From: Azadirachta indica
Lineage: Eukaryota > Streptophyta > Magnoliopsida > Sapindales > Meliaceae
Assembly: GCA_022749755.1 (NCBI GenBank)
Contig: CM040452.1
Span: 14,030,350-14,094,349, forward strand
Direction of reading: 5' to 3'
Length of the DNA: 64,000 nucleotides
Shown: piece after piece, positions 43,288 through 55,711 of the stretch
How positions within the stretch are numbered: the first letter of the stretch is position 1
Layout: every line of letters begins with the position of its first letter
Made by a program: the position numbers and the translations under genes
The notes under the pieces: model-generated
Databases searched by the model: none
What the model was told of the DNA's origin: nothing
Seen by the model: the letters and a program-made list of their open reading frames with translations, nothing else

Positions 43288-46263
43288 CCTTGCTAGCTCT
43301 CTGTTACCGGGAACTTTACGGGGGATTGATCGAGCGAACAGGAACTGACAGTCACTGAATTTGATGGGGGAGGTTGTAACTTTGAAGAAGATTGTACACT
43401 TTTTATGAGATTTAAATCAATGACTCTGTTTCTTCTTTTTCTTCAGCATTCCGGGATTGATGCCGCATGGCAGCCCACCTGTCAGGTTTATGTAGAAGTA
43501 GCTTAGAACTTATTTGCATGGATCCACAGATGAAGACAAATCACAAAGGATAAGGCCTCTCCTTTTATTTCATTCAAGAGATAAAAGGAAGTAGCAGTCA
43601 ATCCCACATCTTTGCTCAATGTTGACAAGGCTTTTCAGTTATAGACCAGTATTAATTTCACGTCTGTAGAATACAGTTCAAGAATTGAACGAGTTTCATT
43701 TATACAATCATGAAAAGCAGAGGAAGGTCTCAATAAGGAGCAAAATCTTAATATTGCTTTCTTGTATTTGTAAGTTATGCTTAGATTTCGACCCATTTAA
43801 TCAGTGAACTTTCTCTACTCAGGAAGAGTGGCAAGAGAAATCGGTATAAAAAAACAGAGTTACAGTAAACTAAAAACAATGAAGAGCTAGACTACTGATC
43901 TAGTACGAGCTCAAAAGTCAAAACTGGCTTACATATTATACAGCGTTACAAGCCATGAGAAGTGGTAACTTAATTAATATCAAACCAAATTCACTAACCT
44001 TCAAAAGGATGCAAGAAACAACATACATGCCGGAAAGTGAACTGTAAACCCATCAGTGTGTCTCAGTGTCTCTTCTTATACTTCTCTGAATTAAAAGATA
44101 TCCTGACCTTGTACATACATGGTGTATTTGGGACTGATATGTTTTTATTAATTACTTGTAAGCCACGTCAATTAGAGTCTTAGAGTTGGCTAATACCATA
44201 ACGAAACTAACCGAGGCAAATGTATATTCATAGATTTTCAGCTTGCAGCTAACTTTTCCAGTGCAACATGTTGTACAGACGCAGGAAAATAATGGAGAAG
44301 GAAGCCGGAAAATTTTACTGAGACGACTTCTCTTCATTCTTCAATAAAGATAGAATGGAGAAAAATACCCTTTAGCATTTTGCAAATTTTTGCTCTGCTT
44401 TGTTCGAAGTTCAGGTGCTTCGCGAAGTATTTTGAATCGCTACTTCGAACCATTGAGCTTACTTTTTACAGAAGGGGCCCACCGCCGACTGGTTATTTCC
44501 CGCCATTAATTATATTACGTGGCACAAGTACTTTAGAGGTAAGGAACATCATCTGCGTGGACGTCTTTAATGGGTTTTAGCCCTTTTTAAAGTCCATTTT
44601 TGAACGGCCAGCGAAATTACAGCTATAACCTACATTTATACGACATAATCAAGGTGTTAATTGAATTTTTTAGTATCAATGTTTTAATTAAATAATGAAT
44701 CATGATAATTATCTTCAAACGACTAAATTTTATAAATTGTTATCATAATTAAAACACGATTAAAATAAAATGAAAGTTATAATATGGTGTAATTAAAATT
44801 GTTCATGGATATCATATAATGAAGAAAATATATTAGAACATTATGTGTCTCCAAATAAAACGACAACATTTCATTCATAATGGGAGTGACACTAACAATT
44901 GAATGTGGATTCTCAATTGGAAGCATCAAATTAATGGGAAGCCAATCCATGCACACTTTATTTTAAAACAAGGTCATCATAGTAATGATGATGATAAAGC
45001 CTTTGATTGCTAATTTGAATTTTGTAAAACATCTTAAAGTGAAAGTCAATATTCCAATGTTATTCTGATTTTAGGTACTAAAATTATCATTTATATCTTC
45101 AAAATTACACCAATCTTCCCACATATTTCTCATCTAAATTTTAGTAGTAATTCACAAGTTTACACTCCAATTAATGTGACGTTATTTCATTAAATCTACA
45201 TTAAGTATAATTAGTATTATATTCATTTTTTTAAAAATTGATCAAATTAAATTTTCTTAAAAGAAATCATAACAATCATATTCAAAAAATCATATCAAAA
45301 TTACTATGTGTAAGATGTTAGTTTATTTATTTATTTATTTTTCTATATATGAACGTAGAAAATTTTATTATTATCTTTTGTCGATTGCTCAATAATCTAT
45401 ATATTTGTATTATTAAATCAATAATTCATCAATATGATATTTGAAACAATAATTGCTCACCTTTATAAGTTAAAAAAAAAAAAAAAAGGTATGTAGGATA
45501 ATTACTGAGATTAGGTTAAGCCCTTGTGTAAAATGCATGACATAATTCACGTAAATTTTCGAAGGGTTCACATTGCATCTAATTAATGACCAACAAGCAT
45601 AAAGTAAATGTTTGATAAGAACATTAAATATATCAAAATCTCCTAATTATGCAAAAATTTTGGGACCTCTTTTTTTTCCAACAATAATTAAGAGCAAGCC
45701 CACTCCCAATTCTCATCACTTTCACACTGTGACGAGTGCCCCCATGGATAACAAGGAAAATATACAACCACATAAATTTAATTGTTAATTTCTATTTTAT
45801 CAAAAATTAAAATTAATAATTATAAGTGGAATCATAAATTTATAATTTTGGCAATGGTTAAAATTTAATTCGTACGAATAAAATACCAAATAATCCAATT
45901 CGATTATATATAATAGAACCAACTACAAGGTAATTACTTATTGTTTTAATTCATAATTAGGGTTTAAAATAAAAATTGAAAGCCAATTTAATATGAAATT
46001 GGGATGAAGTTCAAGTAAATAATGGACATGAAAGTAATTTCAATGATGAGAAAATACTTTCCTTACAGGAGACGAAGCTGAAATGTCCCTTTGGCTTTGG
46101 GGGTCTCCTTAAAAGAAGCAAAAGACTTCTTCTAATAAGTGCTTTTGAGCAAATAGAAAAGCAAAGAAGAGGAAGAAGAACAAGAACAAGAAAAAGAAAC
46201 AGTCGGAAAGATAATTAAAAGAAAAAAAGGCCCTCAGACAACTTTGCAGAGAGATATACAGCC
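43288..46263. other. Intergenic between proline-rich gene and SRT1
   Basis: About 3 kb, mostly AT-rich. 46080-46263 is the probable SRT1 leader (purine-rich AAGAAGAGGAAGAAG). No supported gene. Confidence 0.45.
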
Positions 46264-49200
46264 ATGTCTTTAGGCTACGCAGAGAAGCTTTCTTATATAG
46301 AAGATGTGGGTAACGTGGGAATGACTGAATTTTTCGACTCACCCCAAGTTTTGCAAGAAAAAGTGAGACTATTTCTCTCATTTTACTCTATTTTGGCACT
46401 TCGGTTCTTGTTTCTCTGTTTTGTTTTCATTGTAAATTTTTATTTTTATTTTTATAATTTTATCATTCCTGCAACAGTACCCGTAAATGCTCCTTAGGTT
46501 TTTATGTACAAACTTGATTAGAGTACTACTGGAATATAACCCTACTTGTCTCCTAGGCTTTGTTTCTGTTCTATACTGTGTTGTTTGATGAGATCTGGTG
46601 TCTGGGGAATAGCATTTCTGTTCGCTAGAAGTGCGTTTTGCTTGTTGTATTGGAGCTGAAATTAGTGGGGCTAGTGCTTTCCTTCAGGATTTGGTTATAC
46701 TGCTGCTTTGGCAATTGAGGTGTATTCATCTAATCTCTGTTGATCAATTACATGGAGTGAATAGGAATGTGCAGTGTTTTGGTTGCTATATGATCATGCT
46801 GGAAAATGGTTGAGGTTGAAGTACTGAGAGATGGGTTGTATGGAGAATGGTAATAGAGGGAATTATGCTTTGATTCTTTGATTATTGAAGAAAAGCATTC
46901 ATAGGTTTGCTTGACATTGAAATCTACCACAATGTGGATCACAATTGTACTACATGGAGCTGACATTGGCAGCATTCAATGGTTTTTCCCTTTAAAATAA
47001 TTGCAGTTGTTAGTTATCTAGGGTTTAAATGGAAGTGTGATTCTCTGAAAGTTTCAGACCAAAATGGTCTCATCATCTGGTGTGAAGTACTGTGGTTGTG
47101 CTAGAGCCTAAAGATGGGCGAAAAAAGTGGGTTGAGATAGTGGAAGGAGACATCATGTTGTTTATTCTATTTGATTGCTTAGAGCTCTTCGTTTCTTTGA
47201 GTTGAGTTTGATTCTGTACAGTTATGCATATTAATAAATATGTGAAATTATTGCCTAAGTCTTTATATCTACTGGAGGTCACAGTAGCTTAAACAACTCA
47301 AACTGATGAAGAAATTGTCTTAATGAGCTTTAGGTTAATTGATGAAGAAATTGTCTTAATGAACTTTAGGTTAAGGATATCAAAAGAAAATTTTGGTTGA
47401 AGATCTATGGGAATAATTTTCACAATAGAACCATCACTAAGCTTTCGTAATGTCTTTATAGTATTCACTAACTTTTTATGTGCTTGTGGTTCTCCAATGT
47501 TGTTGATTATTTGTAAAATGACATGATAATATTATGTCATATTTTTGCTTCTTATGCTGACCTCAACTTGGTTTCATGTACGTGGGGGCAGATTGAACAG
47601 CTTGCCAAATTGATACAAAAGGTATGAACCTACAATAAATTTGACATTTTGTTGGTGGTGTGTGGATATTTATTTGTGATTCATACCGATCAGCCTTATT
47701 AAGTTGTTTCCTTTTTACTTGCAGAGTAAGCATCTAGTGGTGTTTACAGGTGCAGGAATATCAACTTCTTGCGGGATACCTGATTTTCGAGGTCCCATGG
47801 GAATTTGGACGTTACAGGTGAACACTGTGAACTTTATTTGATGCAAGAATGTTAATGAATTTCTTATTCTTTCTGAGGGGTTCATTAATTCAATAACAAT
47901 CTCGCCTCAACATCTTTTAATAAACTTTGAATGGCATTGGCAGTTTATTGGGGGAATTGAATGATGGGTTTTTACTGTCAAGAGCTCTCTCTCTCTCTCT
48001 CTCTCTATGTATATTTATACACACACACATACATACATACATGGATGGAGAATATATATATATATATATATATATTCTTTCAGTGTAAACCATATAAGTT
48101 GATGATGAGTATACTGTACTTGACCTTGTCTACCAAGGTGTATTCTCAAGAAATTTCAAATTCTTTGTGTATGATATGCTTTATATTGACTTTAAGTAGT
48201 AACTGCTACATGCTCTTGAGGCAGGAGATAGGTTGCTTGTTAAAACAAAATATTGTCGGGAATGGCAGACTAGGATTGGGGGCTAGCTCATGTAAGATAT
48301 TGAAAATGAAAATTAATGCCCAGGCTCTATGTTTTGAGTTTCACTTAAGGGCTTCCATGTTGGCAGTGAGGTGATTAGAAAGCTTTGTGTTGGCTCATGT
48401 AATATACGGAAAATGAAAATCAATGCCCAGGCTCTATATTTTGAGTTTCGCTTAAGGGAGTCTATGTTGGTAGTGAGGTAATTAGAAACCTTCATGTTGA
48501 ATTAAGTTTTTTCTTCTTAAGTATATCACTTCAAAAATAGGTAGTTGGAGAACTTTCACTGTGGTATAGATGTGGAACACTTATATGGTTATTAATATTT
48601 GACTATGATGAGATTATTGACACTTTTATTTATTTTTTAAAAGTAATGATTCATGAAATAAGTGGTTAATATTATAGTATGCTTCATCGTTCTAGTTGGT
48701 TCAATTGGTAAAACCTCTTGGGTGGTACAAGAGGTTTGATATTCAAATCATGCTCAAATCGGGTATAAGAAAAGGGAAAAACAAAAAAATATTATGGTAT
48801 ATTTTCTTTTCCTCTTCAAGCTGTTTCTGCAATTCTATAGTATATCAGTTTCAGTTACCACCTATGTGTGCCTTATTATGGGTTGCATTAGAAAATGCTC
48901 ATCACTGTCTAAGCTTCTTATGATATTCTTTCTGATTTGCATTTATTGAATATAGCGTGAAGGCAAACCCTTACCAGAAGCATCACTACCATTTCATCGC
49001 GCGATGCCGGGCTTGACTCATATGGCTTTGGTTGAATTAGAGAAGGCTGGCATTTTAAAGTTTGTTATTAGTCAGGTAGGTCTGTTCTTCTCAGCTTTAG
49101 ACATACCTCTTATATTTTCTACATTTGGAAAAAGCTTTTAGTTTGAGGATGGTTGATTAGTGTTTGGTGTAGTTTTCCTTGTTTTCCTGAATCCCTGTTT

Positions 49201-52200
49201 GTAAAATTTGATGCTGGTGTCAGTCATTACCTGCTGTCAATTTCCCGTTTTCATTCAGGGTTGCACCAAGTTGGGATGACATCAGTTGTTCCCTTATTGT
49301 TACCTACAAATGGATCATTAATTCTCCCAACATATATATATGTCAGCTTAGTTTTCTGACCTAGTTTATATCTTAATAACTTCTAAATGCCAGAACGTTG
49401 ATGGCCTTCATCTTCGGTCCGGAATACCAAGGGAGAAACTTGCAGAATTGCATGGGAACTCCTTCATGGAGGCTTGTTCTTCATGTGGAAATGAGTAAGA
49501 CATGTTATTTATGTGAAGCCTATGCTTTCAATATAATGTCTAGCCTTTCCTTTCAAAATTCCATTTTTGAAGTTGCTTTATTATTGTTATGTGGATCTTT
49601 GAGTTTTAAAGAACAATCACTTGTTTATATACTTAACGTTTTGTTTGATATGCTTCTGCTTCCCATATTCACAGTATAATACAATAATTTTGAAGGTATC
49701 TGCGTGACTTTGAAGTGGAAACGATTGGATTAAAGGAGACATCACGGCGCTGCTCTGATGCAAAATGCGGAGCAAAACTTAAAGATACAGTTCTTGACTG
49801 GGAGGTATTGCTTTTTTGTACTTCTTTGTTGCATCTTTTTTTGCTACTGAACAAATTGTATGTTGTTCCTGTGGCAATCAACGTAGCCATTTCTTTCGAA
49901 TGTGTAAGTGTAAAATTCTGTCAGTGAAGGCGTATGATTGAACTTGTCTTCATGTGTCTTTTTAAGTAAATGTTAATGTGTAGTCAAATCTTGAAGCATC
50001 AGTTTATAGTTCGAATATTCATAGAAATGAAAGACTTAAGAAGATAGCTTTGAGTATGAACAAATTCTTGGGGCAGACAAACAGACAGCTGGATTTTGCT
50101 CCTATTTTAGATCATTTGGATCCTTCAAATTAAAAATAATTTTTGCTGAAAAATCTCTCTCACTGCAGGATGCACTGCCTCCCAAGGAGATGAATCCAGC
50201 AGAAAAGCACTGCAGAATTGCTGATGTTGTTCTGTGTCTGGGCACTAGGTAGTAAAGGTTCCCTATTAATGGATATATGATTAGCTTGTTTAAAATAGTC
50301 CTTTTCCTCATTGACTGCATTATGGTTCAAGTCCAATCCACAGAATTACTACTTATCACTTACCATACTAACCAACCTTGGAAATGGTTCAAGGTCATGC
50401 TTGATGCTCTACCCACAGCTAACACGACAATCTGAACTCTTTTTCTTGTACTACATCATTGCTTGATATTGATCCCGTTAAAGCAAGCCTCCGTTAAAGC
50501 AAGCCTTAGTATGGGTCTAATCTTCATCTTCTTTGGCATGAAGTTGCCACTCTCATTGCCACTGCACTTGCAATATACAGCTTAAGACTTTTGCTATGCA
50601 CCAAAGCATGGTTGCTATTTTTTTGTTCTTGAACAAATACGTCTGCAGCATACTAAAGACGACTCAGCATATTCCTTTGGTGTGTTTACTGTTACCTTCT
50701 GTATTCATGAGCAAGATTACTCTGTGCAGTTTGCAGATAACTCCTGCATGTAATTTGCCTCTTAAATGTCTCCGTGGTGGGGGAAAGATTGTAATTGTGA
50801 ATTTACAGGTATTCCTGTCTGTCTGCTTTTACAGCTTATAGATTTAAAAGGATAAAACTAGAGAGATTCCTACTTTCTATTCTTGCCAATGACTGATGTG
50901 TACAAGCCTAAATTTTATACTCTTTGTAGCAAGTTCAGTATTTAAGTGGGACCACTCATTTTATTGCCTTTGTGTCAAGAGTAGCAATCATTACGACATT
51001 CTCTACTACTCTAGCTCTATTTCATTGCTTTGCTAGGATGAAACAAGAGATCACAAATTACGAATAAAAGGATTTTGGCAACAAATTTATATCAACTAAT
51101 TGAAGGGGGAGGGAGGGTGGGGTGTTGTGTGTTGGTAAACAGAAACTTTAAGGGGCCGCAAAATTGTAGGACGACATTATTAGTTGCTTCTCACATGTTA
51201 AATGGTAGCATCACTGATATAATTTTTGTTAGGCTATTTACTTGCTTACTTATTGTTCACTAGTATTTCAGTTATCTTTAATGTGTTGTGTTGAATTTTG
51301 CAGAAAACTCCAAAGGACAAGAAAGCAACTTTGGTTATCCATGGCTTTGTAGATAAGGTACTTGGTTTGTATTTTGAGAACAAAGAGATTTTCATTTATT
51401 TTTCCCTCCTTTTCTTCTTAATCCCCTCTTGGCTCTAAATTTGTGATAAGCCTTATGACATCTCTTTCAATGAATGTGGAGATGCTTGAAAGTCCACTAA
51501 ATCTATATCAATATATTTTTGGTGTTTGATGCTGTTCTCCAACTCTTATACTGAAAAAGTATAGCTTCTTAGCCCATATGTATGCCCGAAATATGCATTC
51601 TGAAGTGGCCATATATCCTTTATTAATTTGAACAAGAACAGGTTATCGCAGGTGTGATGGACTGGCTACATATGAGTATTCCTCCATATATCAGGATTGA
51701 CCTTTTCCAGATCATTGTAACTCAGTCCTTGAGTGCAGGTATCTTTTGCTATGTTTGTACTTACTAAATCATTTATTCTTTCCAGTATAGCCAGGGTAAT
51801 ACATGTACATGCGTGCTATACACATGTGGCCAATGCATTGTTATTATTGTTTTAGTTGATCCACTTTCTAATTAATTGACTTGCTATAACAAATATATAT
51901 ATATATATATATGGCAGTATTATTGTTTTAGTTGATCCATCTTCTAATTCATTGACTTACAAATATCTATGACAGTAATTTCTTGAACTAATTGCTGGAC
52001 CTAATGGTTTTCTTGGGAGTATGAGTGGGACCTTTGGTGTTCTGTTGGATCTGGTGGCACAGCTTCTCCTTTGGTTGACCAGATTTTATGAGTCTCCCCC
52101 AATGTACTCAGAACTTCTTGTCTTTTTGTTTCATCAAAATGTGTGAACGTCTTCTCCTTAAGAATAAAATGCATTCTGTGCTATGTATTACGAGAGCATT

Positions 52201-54004
52201 TCAAGACTACAAACCAAGAACAATATATGCATCTCAACTTACTTACATGAAGTGAGCCAAGGTTGTTGGCAACCTGAAACATCTACCATATTTTTTGCTC
52301 TGCCCAGCAAATTGTTAGCTTTCTCACATGGTCTATTCACACTTATTTCAGATAAAAAGTTTGTGAACTGGAATCTTCGGACAGCAAGCGTACATGGACA
52401 AAGTGCACCATTGCCATTTATCAAGTCTGTTGAGGTGAATTTCTTTGGCCACTCGATTCTGGTCTTTTGCACTTAAAAGCACTGTCCTAAGTCCTTTGAT
52501 ATCAGCCAAAACTGTATTCTTTCTCCAAAAGTTAATCTGCAGTGGGCTCTAGCAACTAGTGTTTGCAATTTATTTTAATATTTTAAATGACTTGGTTGCG
52601 TGGTGTGTTCTCATTGATAAGTGGTTCTGGTTTGCCCTTGATGAAAATGAAAGAATGAAAAGATTTGGCGGGAATGACTTTGCACATGCTTGTACTAAAT
52701 ATAGGGCTTTGGTTTGTTTTCAGTGAATTGCTGTTATAAAAAGTAATGTGCATACCTCTCTGTTCTCGTGGAAGCAATCTAACTCCTGTTAATAATACTT
52801 CATGTTAACTGTCTACACTGGTTCATTATATTGGTCGCGATGCCTGTTTCAAATGAAACATTGCTAATTCTTTAGTTGTAATCTAGTCTTTTCTTCAACC
52901 GTCTGTTTTGTCTGCATCCCAGGTTAGCTTCTCAGACAAGCAAAAGTACAAAGAAGCTACTCTAGATAAGCAGCCATTTCAGCTTAAAAGGTAACCGGAA
53001 TGCTATGCTATGCTACAATGTGCAATATTAAGTATGATTGAGGGTTCCATCAGAATTTTGTGGAGTGATGATTTCTCAGTTAAGGTGCAACATGGCAATT
53101 TATTTTAACTAATAAATTCCATGAAAGGGATCTAATTTTAATTGAGAGAATTGATCAAAATCAAAAAGCTGAAGTCAATCTTTAGCTTCTGTCAAATAGT
53201 GATTCAGTTCATAAGTACAGGACTTAACATCATGGAATATTCCTTGAACCACTTTATTAGACACATGATATATTTTTCTTTGAGTTGCTGTGATCGGTCT
53301 CTGAAAAATTGTTGTCTCACTTCAAAATGGATTTTGGCCAAATTGCTCAGCATGATGCTTTTCAACCTCAGAATTTGGAGCTTATACAATTCAATTACAA
53401 CTTCTTTAGCTTACTTTTCTAAAGAACATATGGTTAGTGTCGAGGCATACAATATATTCGAACTTCTTTGCATCCTTACATTTTCTCTATGCCCATCAGG
53501 AGAACGGTGACAAATGAAGCATTTGACATTTTGTTGAAACTCAACTTTAGTGATGGCTGTGGATGTCCTTGCACCCAAGTTGACATCCCTTTTGATTTTA
53601 AGGTGAGAAAGAGTTATTATACTTAAATCGTCGATCGTTCATATATATCCAGGTGGGACCAAAGAAATAGCAGCTAGTATCTTAATGGAAGCCTGACAAA
53701 ATCACGCTTTACTACTCTACAGGTTGCAACAAAGTGTTTTGAACTTGACAAGGAAGCTGTATTCCAAAAGCTAAGAGAGAGTGCAATTCAAGATTTTCGC
53801 TGTGGGGGGAATGCAGTTATTGAGAGGAAGGCCATTTCATCCCCAAAAAGTGAGGTCACAGTCTATGCCATTGTAACCAACATAAAAGCTTTTGAATCCC
53901 AATCTCTGAGTAACGGTGATCTGAAATGCCGAAAGGAAAGTGTGAATGGTACCGAAACATCCCAGAAGTGTTCAAATAGTCGTAAGCGTAAATCAAGAGC
54001 ATAA
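46264..54004 (+). CDS. SRT1: NAD-dependent deacetylase SRT1 (SIRT6/7-type sirtuin)
   Basis: Fourteen exons: 46264-46362, 47592-47621, 47725-47817, 48956-49075, 49394-49494, 49696-49804, 50169-50248, 50730-50808, 51304-51357, 51642-51738, 52352-52434, 52923-52990, 53500-53602, 53723-54004. They join in frame to 465 residues. The start [16 protein letters not shown] is family-conserved. NAD-binding motifs GAGIST and [16 protein letters not shown], the catalytic His in ELHGNSF, a zinc site (CSSC then CSDAKC) and [14 protein letters not shown] are all present, so the enzyme should be active. It removes acyl groups from histone lysines with NAD+ in the nucleus; the Arabidopsis and rice SRT1 proteins act in stress and genome stability. 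The 200-residue C-terminal extension beyond the catalytic domain is typical of plant SRT1 and ends in a basic RKRKSRA. Confidence 0.96.
47304..47375 (+). repeat. Two-copy 36-bp tandem repeat in SRT1 intron 1
   Basis: TGATGAAGAAATTGTCTTAA starts at 47304 and again at 47340; copies differ at one or two bases. It ends about 220 bp before exon 2. No known role. Confidence 0.85.
48286..48499 (+). repeat. Two-copy 107-bp tandem repeat in SRT1 intron 3
   Basis: Unit starts at 48286 and 48393 with GCTCATGTAA. Both carry AATGCCCAGGCTCTAT and AGTTTC(A/G)CTTAAGGG. The copies differ at about 10% of positions, so this is an older duplication than the one at 21861. Confidence 0.85.
48692..48792 (+). mobile_element. 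Possible tRNA-derived SINE fragment in an SRT1 intron
   Basis: A TAGTTGGTTCAATTGGTAAA stretch resembles a pol III A box, and TTTGATATTCAAATCA about 50 nt later resembles a degraded B box, followed by an A-rich tail (AAAAGGGAAAAACAAAAAAA). That order fits a plant SINE head. The call is by pattern only. Confidence 0.35.
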
Positions 54005-55711
54005 AAGACTAGGGTTTTGGTTTGTACATATGTCATTGTTCATCTGAATGAATGAAACTGACTGCACATTAAGACTGAGTGAATTTTGTTAGATATTACA
54101 CTCAGTCATTCCAGATAGCCGGCAACAGAATCTGAATGCACAAATGTTTCATAACAGACGTTTCTTAAGAGCTGTTTGTTGCTATCTTATCTTCTAATTC
54201 AATGTATATGTTAGTGATTAACACATTCTTAAACTTCTTGCTGTCCCTCTTTATCTAACTTCATTTGCATCGTTGTTGTAGCTTCCCCAAGCGCTTTGTT
54301 CGCAGGGCTGCTTTTCAAAATGCTTTTAACATTTGTTTGACCATTGCTCGCTTGGATTCTAATTTTTCTTTTCTTTTAATATTTTCTAGCCAGCATCAAT
54401 GTTGGGATGTCAATGAATTGGTCAAACAAGTCTATGCGTTGCTCGTAGAATGTGAGAATGTAAAATATCTCATTTCGTTTAATAAATTGATTACAAGCTT
54501 ATCTATTTAAGGATAAATTGCACCAATCCAATTAATACGTAATTACAAAAATCACTTATCTATCCACGAAAATCTGCTGCTTTTTTGTTTTTTTCAATTG
54601 ATTATAATAATAAAACTCTTACCTTATTCAATACAAAACATTTCGAATCCAAAATTTTATTTAGATATGTAATTATAAATTTTAAACTCTATTCTTTATT
54701 GTAATTTATATATAGCAATTTTAAGAGTATTTTTTACTCATTATATACATACACCTGCTAAATTAATAATAAATATATTCTCATTGGATAAAACCAAATC
54801 TGAACAGTTATGTTCAACACGCATCATAAATTTATTATAACAAAATCTAAAATGGAAATTACAAATTTATGAAGCAGACAGAATGTGAGATGTCAATTTT
54901 ATGACTTCATTTAATGAATTAATAAAAGTTTATTTATGTACGATAAAATTGCGATAGTTTAATTTGAGACATACGATGCTTTGAATTTTAATTTATTCTT
55001 TTGAAATATAGAAAACTTACGATAAAATTTCATTATCATATTCTTTAATCAATGTATTTAATATAAATTTAACCTACACAAAGAAGATATATATACTTGA
55101 GAGACAAGTTCATCAACTTGAAATTAAATGATGAGTGAAAAATGGACAAGGGCAAAGAAAATAATCACAACTTATAACCTAAAGAAATGTGTTTTATCAT
55201 AAGGTTTTCGAAGAAATGACTATAAAGAGTGGGCAAAATTGAAGAGAAATTGGATTGTTAAATGAACCTAAAGAAACACATTTATTCAAATATGGTAAAA
55301 GTGATGCCAAAAGTTACCAACACAACATCTCTCTCTACACTCTAAAAGTGTCTAACAGTACTCCATAGTTAGGTTATCATTAAACAAGGCTCATTACTGC
55401 TTTTTGTAAGTATTTGAAAGACAATTAATTAATCTCTTGGGCTGGGGCTGGTGGATTTGCCACCTTTTACTTCCGGTAAAAGCACTTTGTTCACCAATCA
55501 CAGACACTGTCATCACCGGCAATACTGGGTTCCTTGATAAAATCGCCGGTTTGCCATTTGTGGTTTACTACTTTCACCCTCCGTTATAAATTCACTCCAC
55601 TCTTTCGTGGTAAAGAGTACTGCTCCATTCATTCAAGAGACAAATTGCTTTAATTTAGCTACAGAATACAACATACATACATACATACATACATACATAC
55701 ATACAGAAGCG
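54005..55711. other. SRT1 3' region and LEC1-like promoter
   Basis: 54005-54300 is the SRT1 3' UTR. 54500-55440 is AT-rich. 55440-55711 is the LEC1-like proximal promoter and leader, with a TATA box (TTATAAA, 55584-55590) about 120 bp before the ATG. Confidence 0.5.
55671..55705 (+). repeat. (ACAT)n microsatellite in the LEC1-like 5' UTR
   Basis: About nine tetranucleotide units ending 6 nt before the ATG at 55712. It is therefore inside the predicted leader of a developmental regulator. Confidence 0.88.
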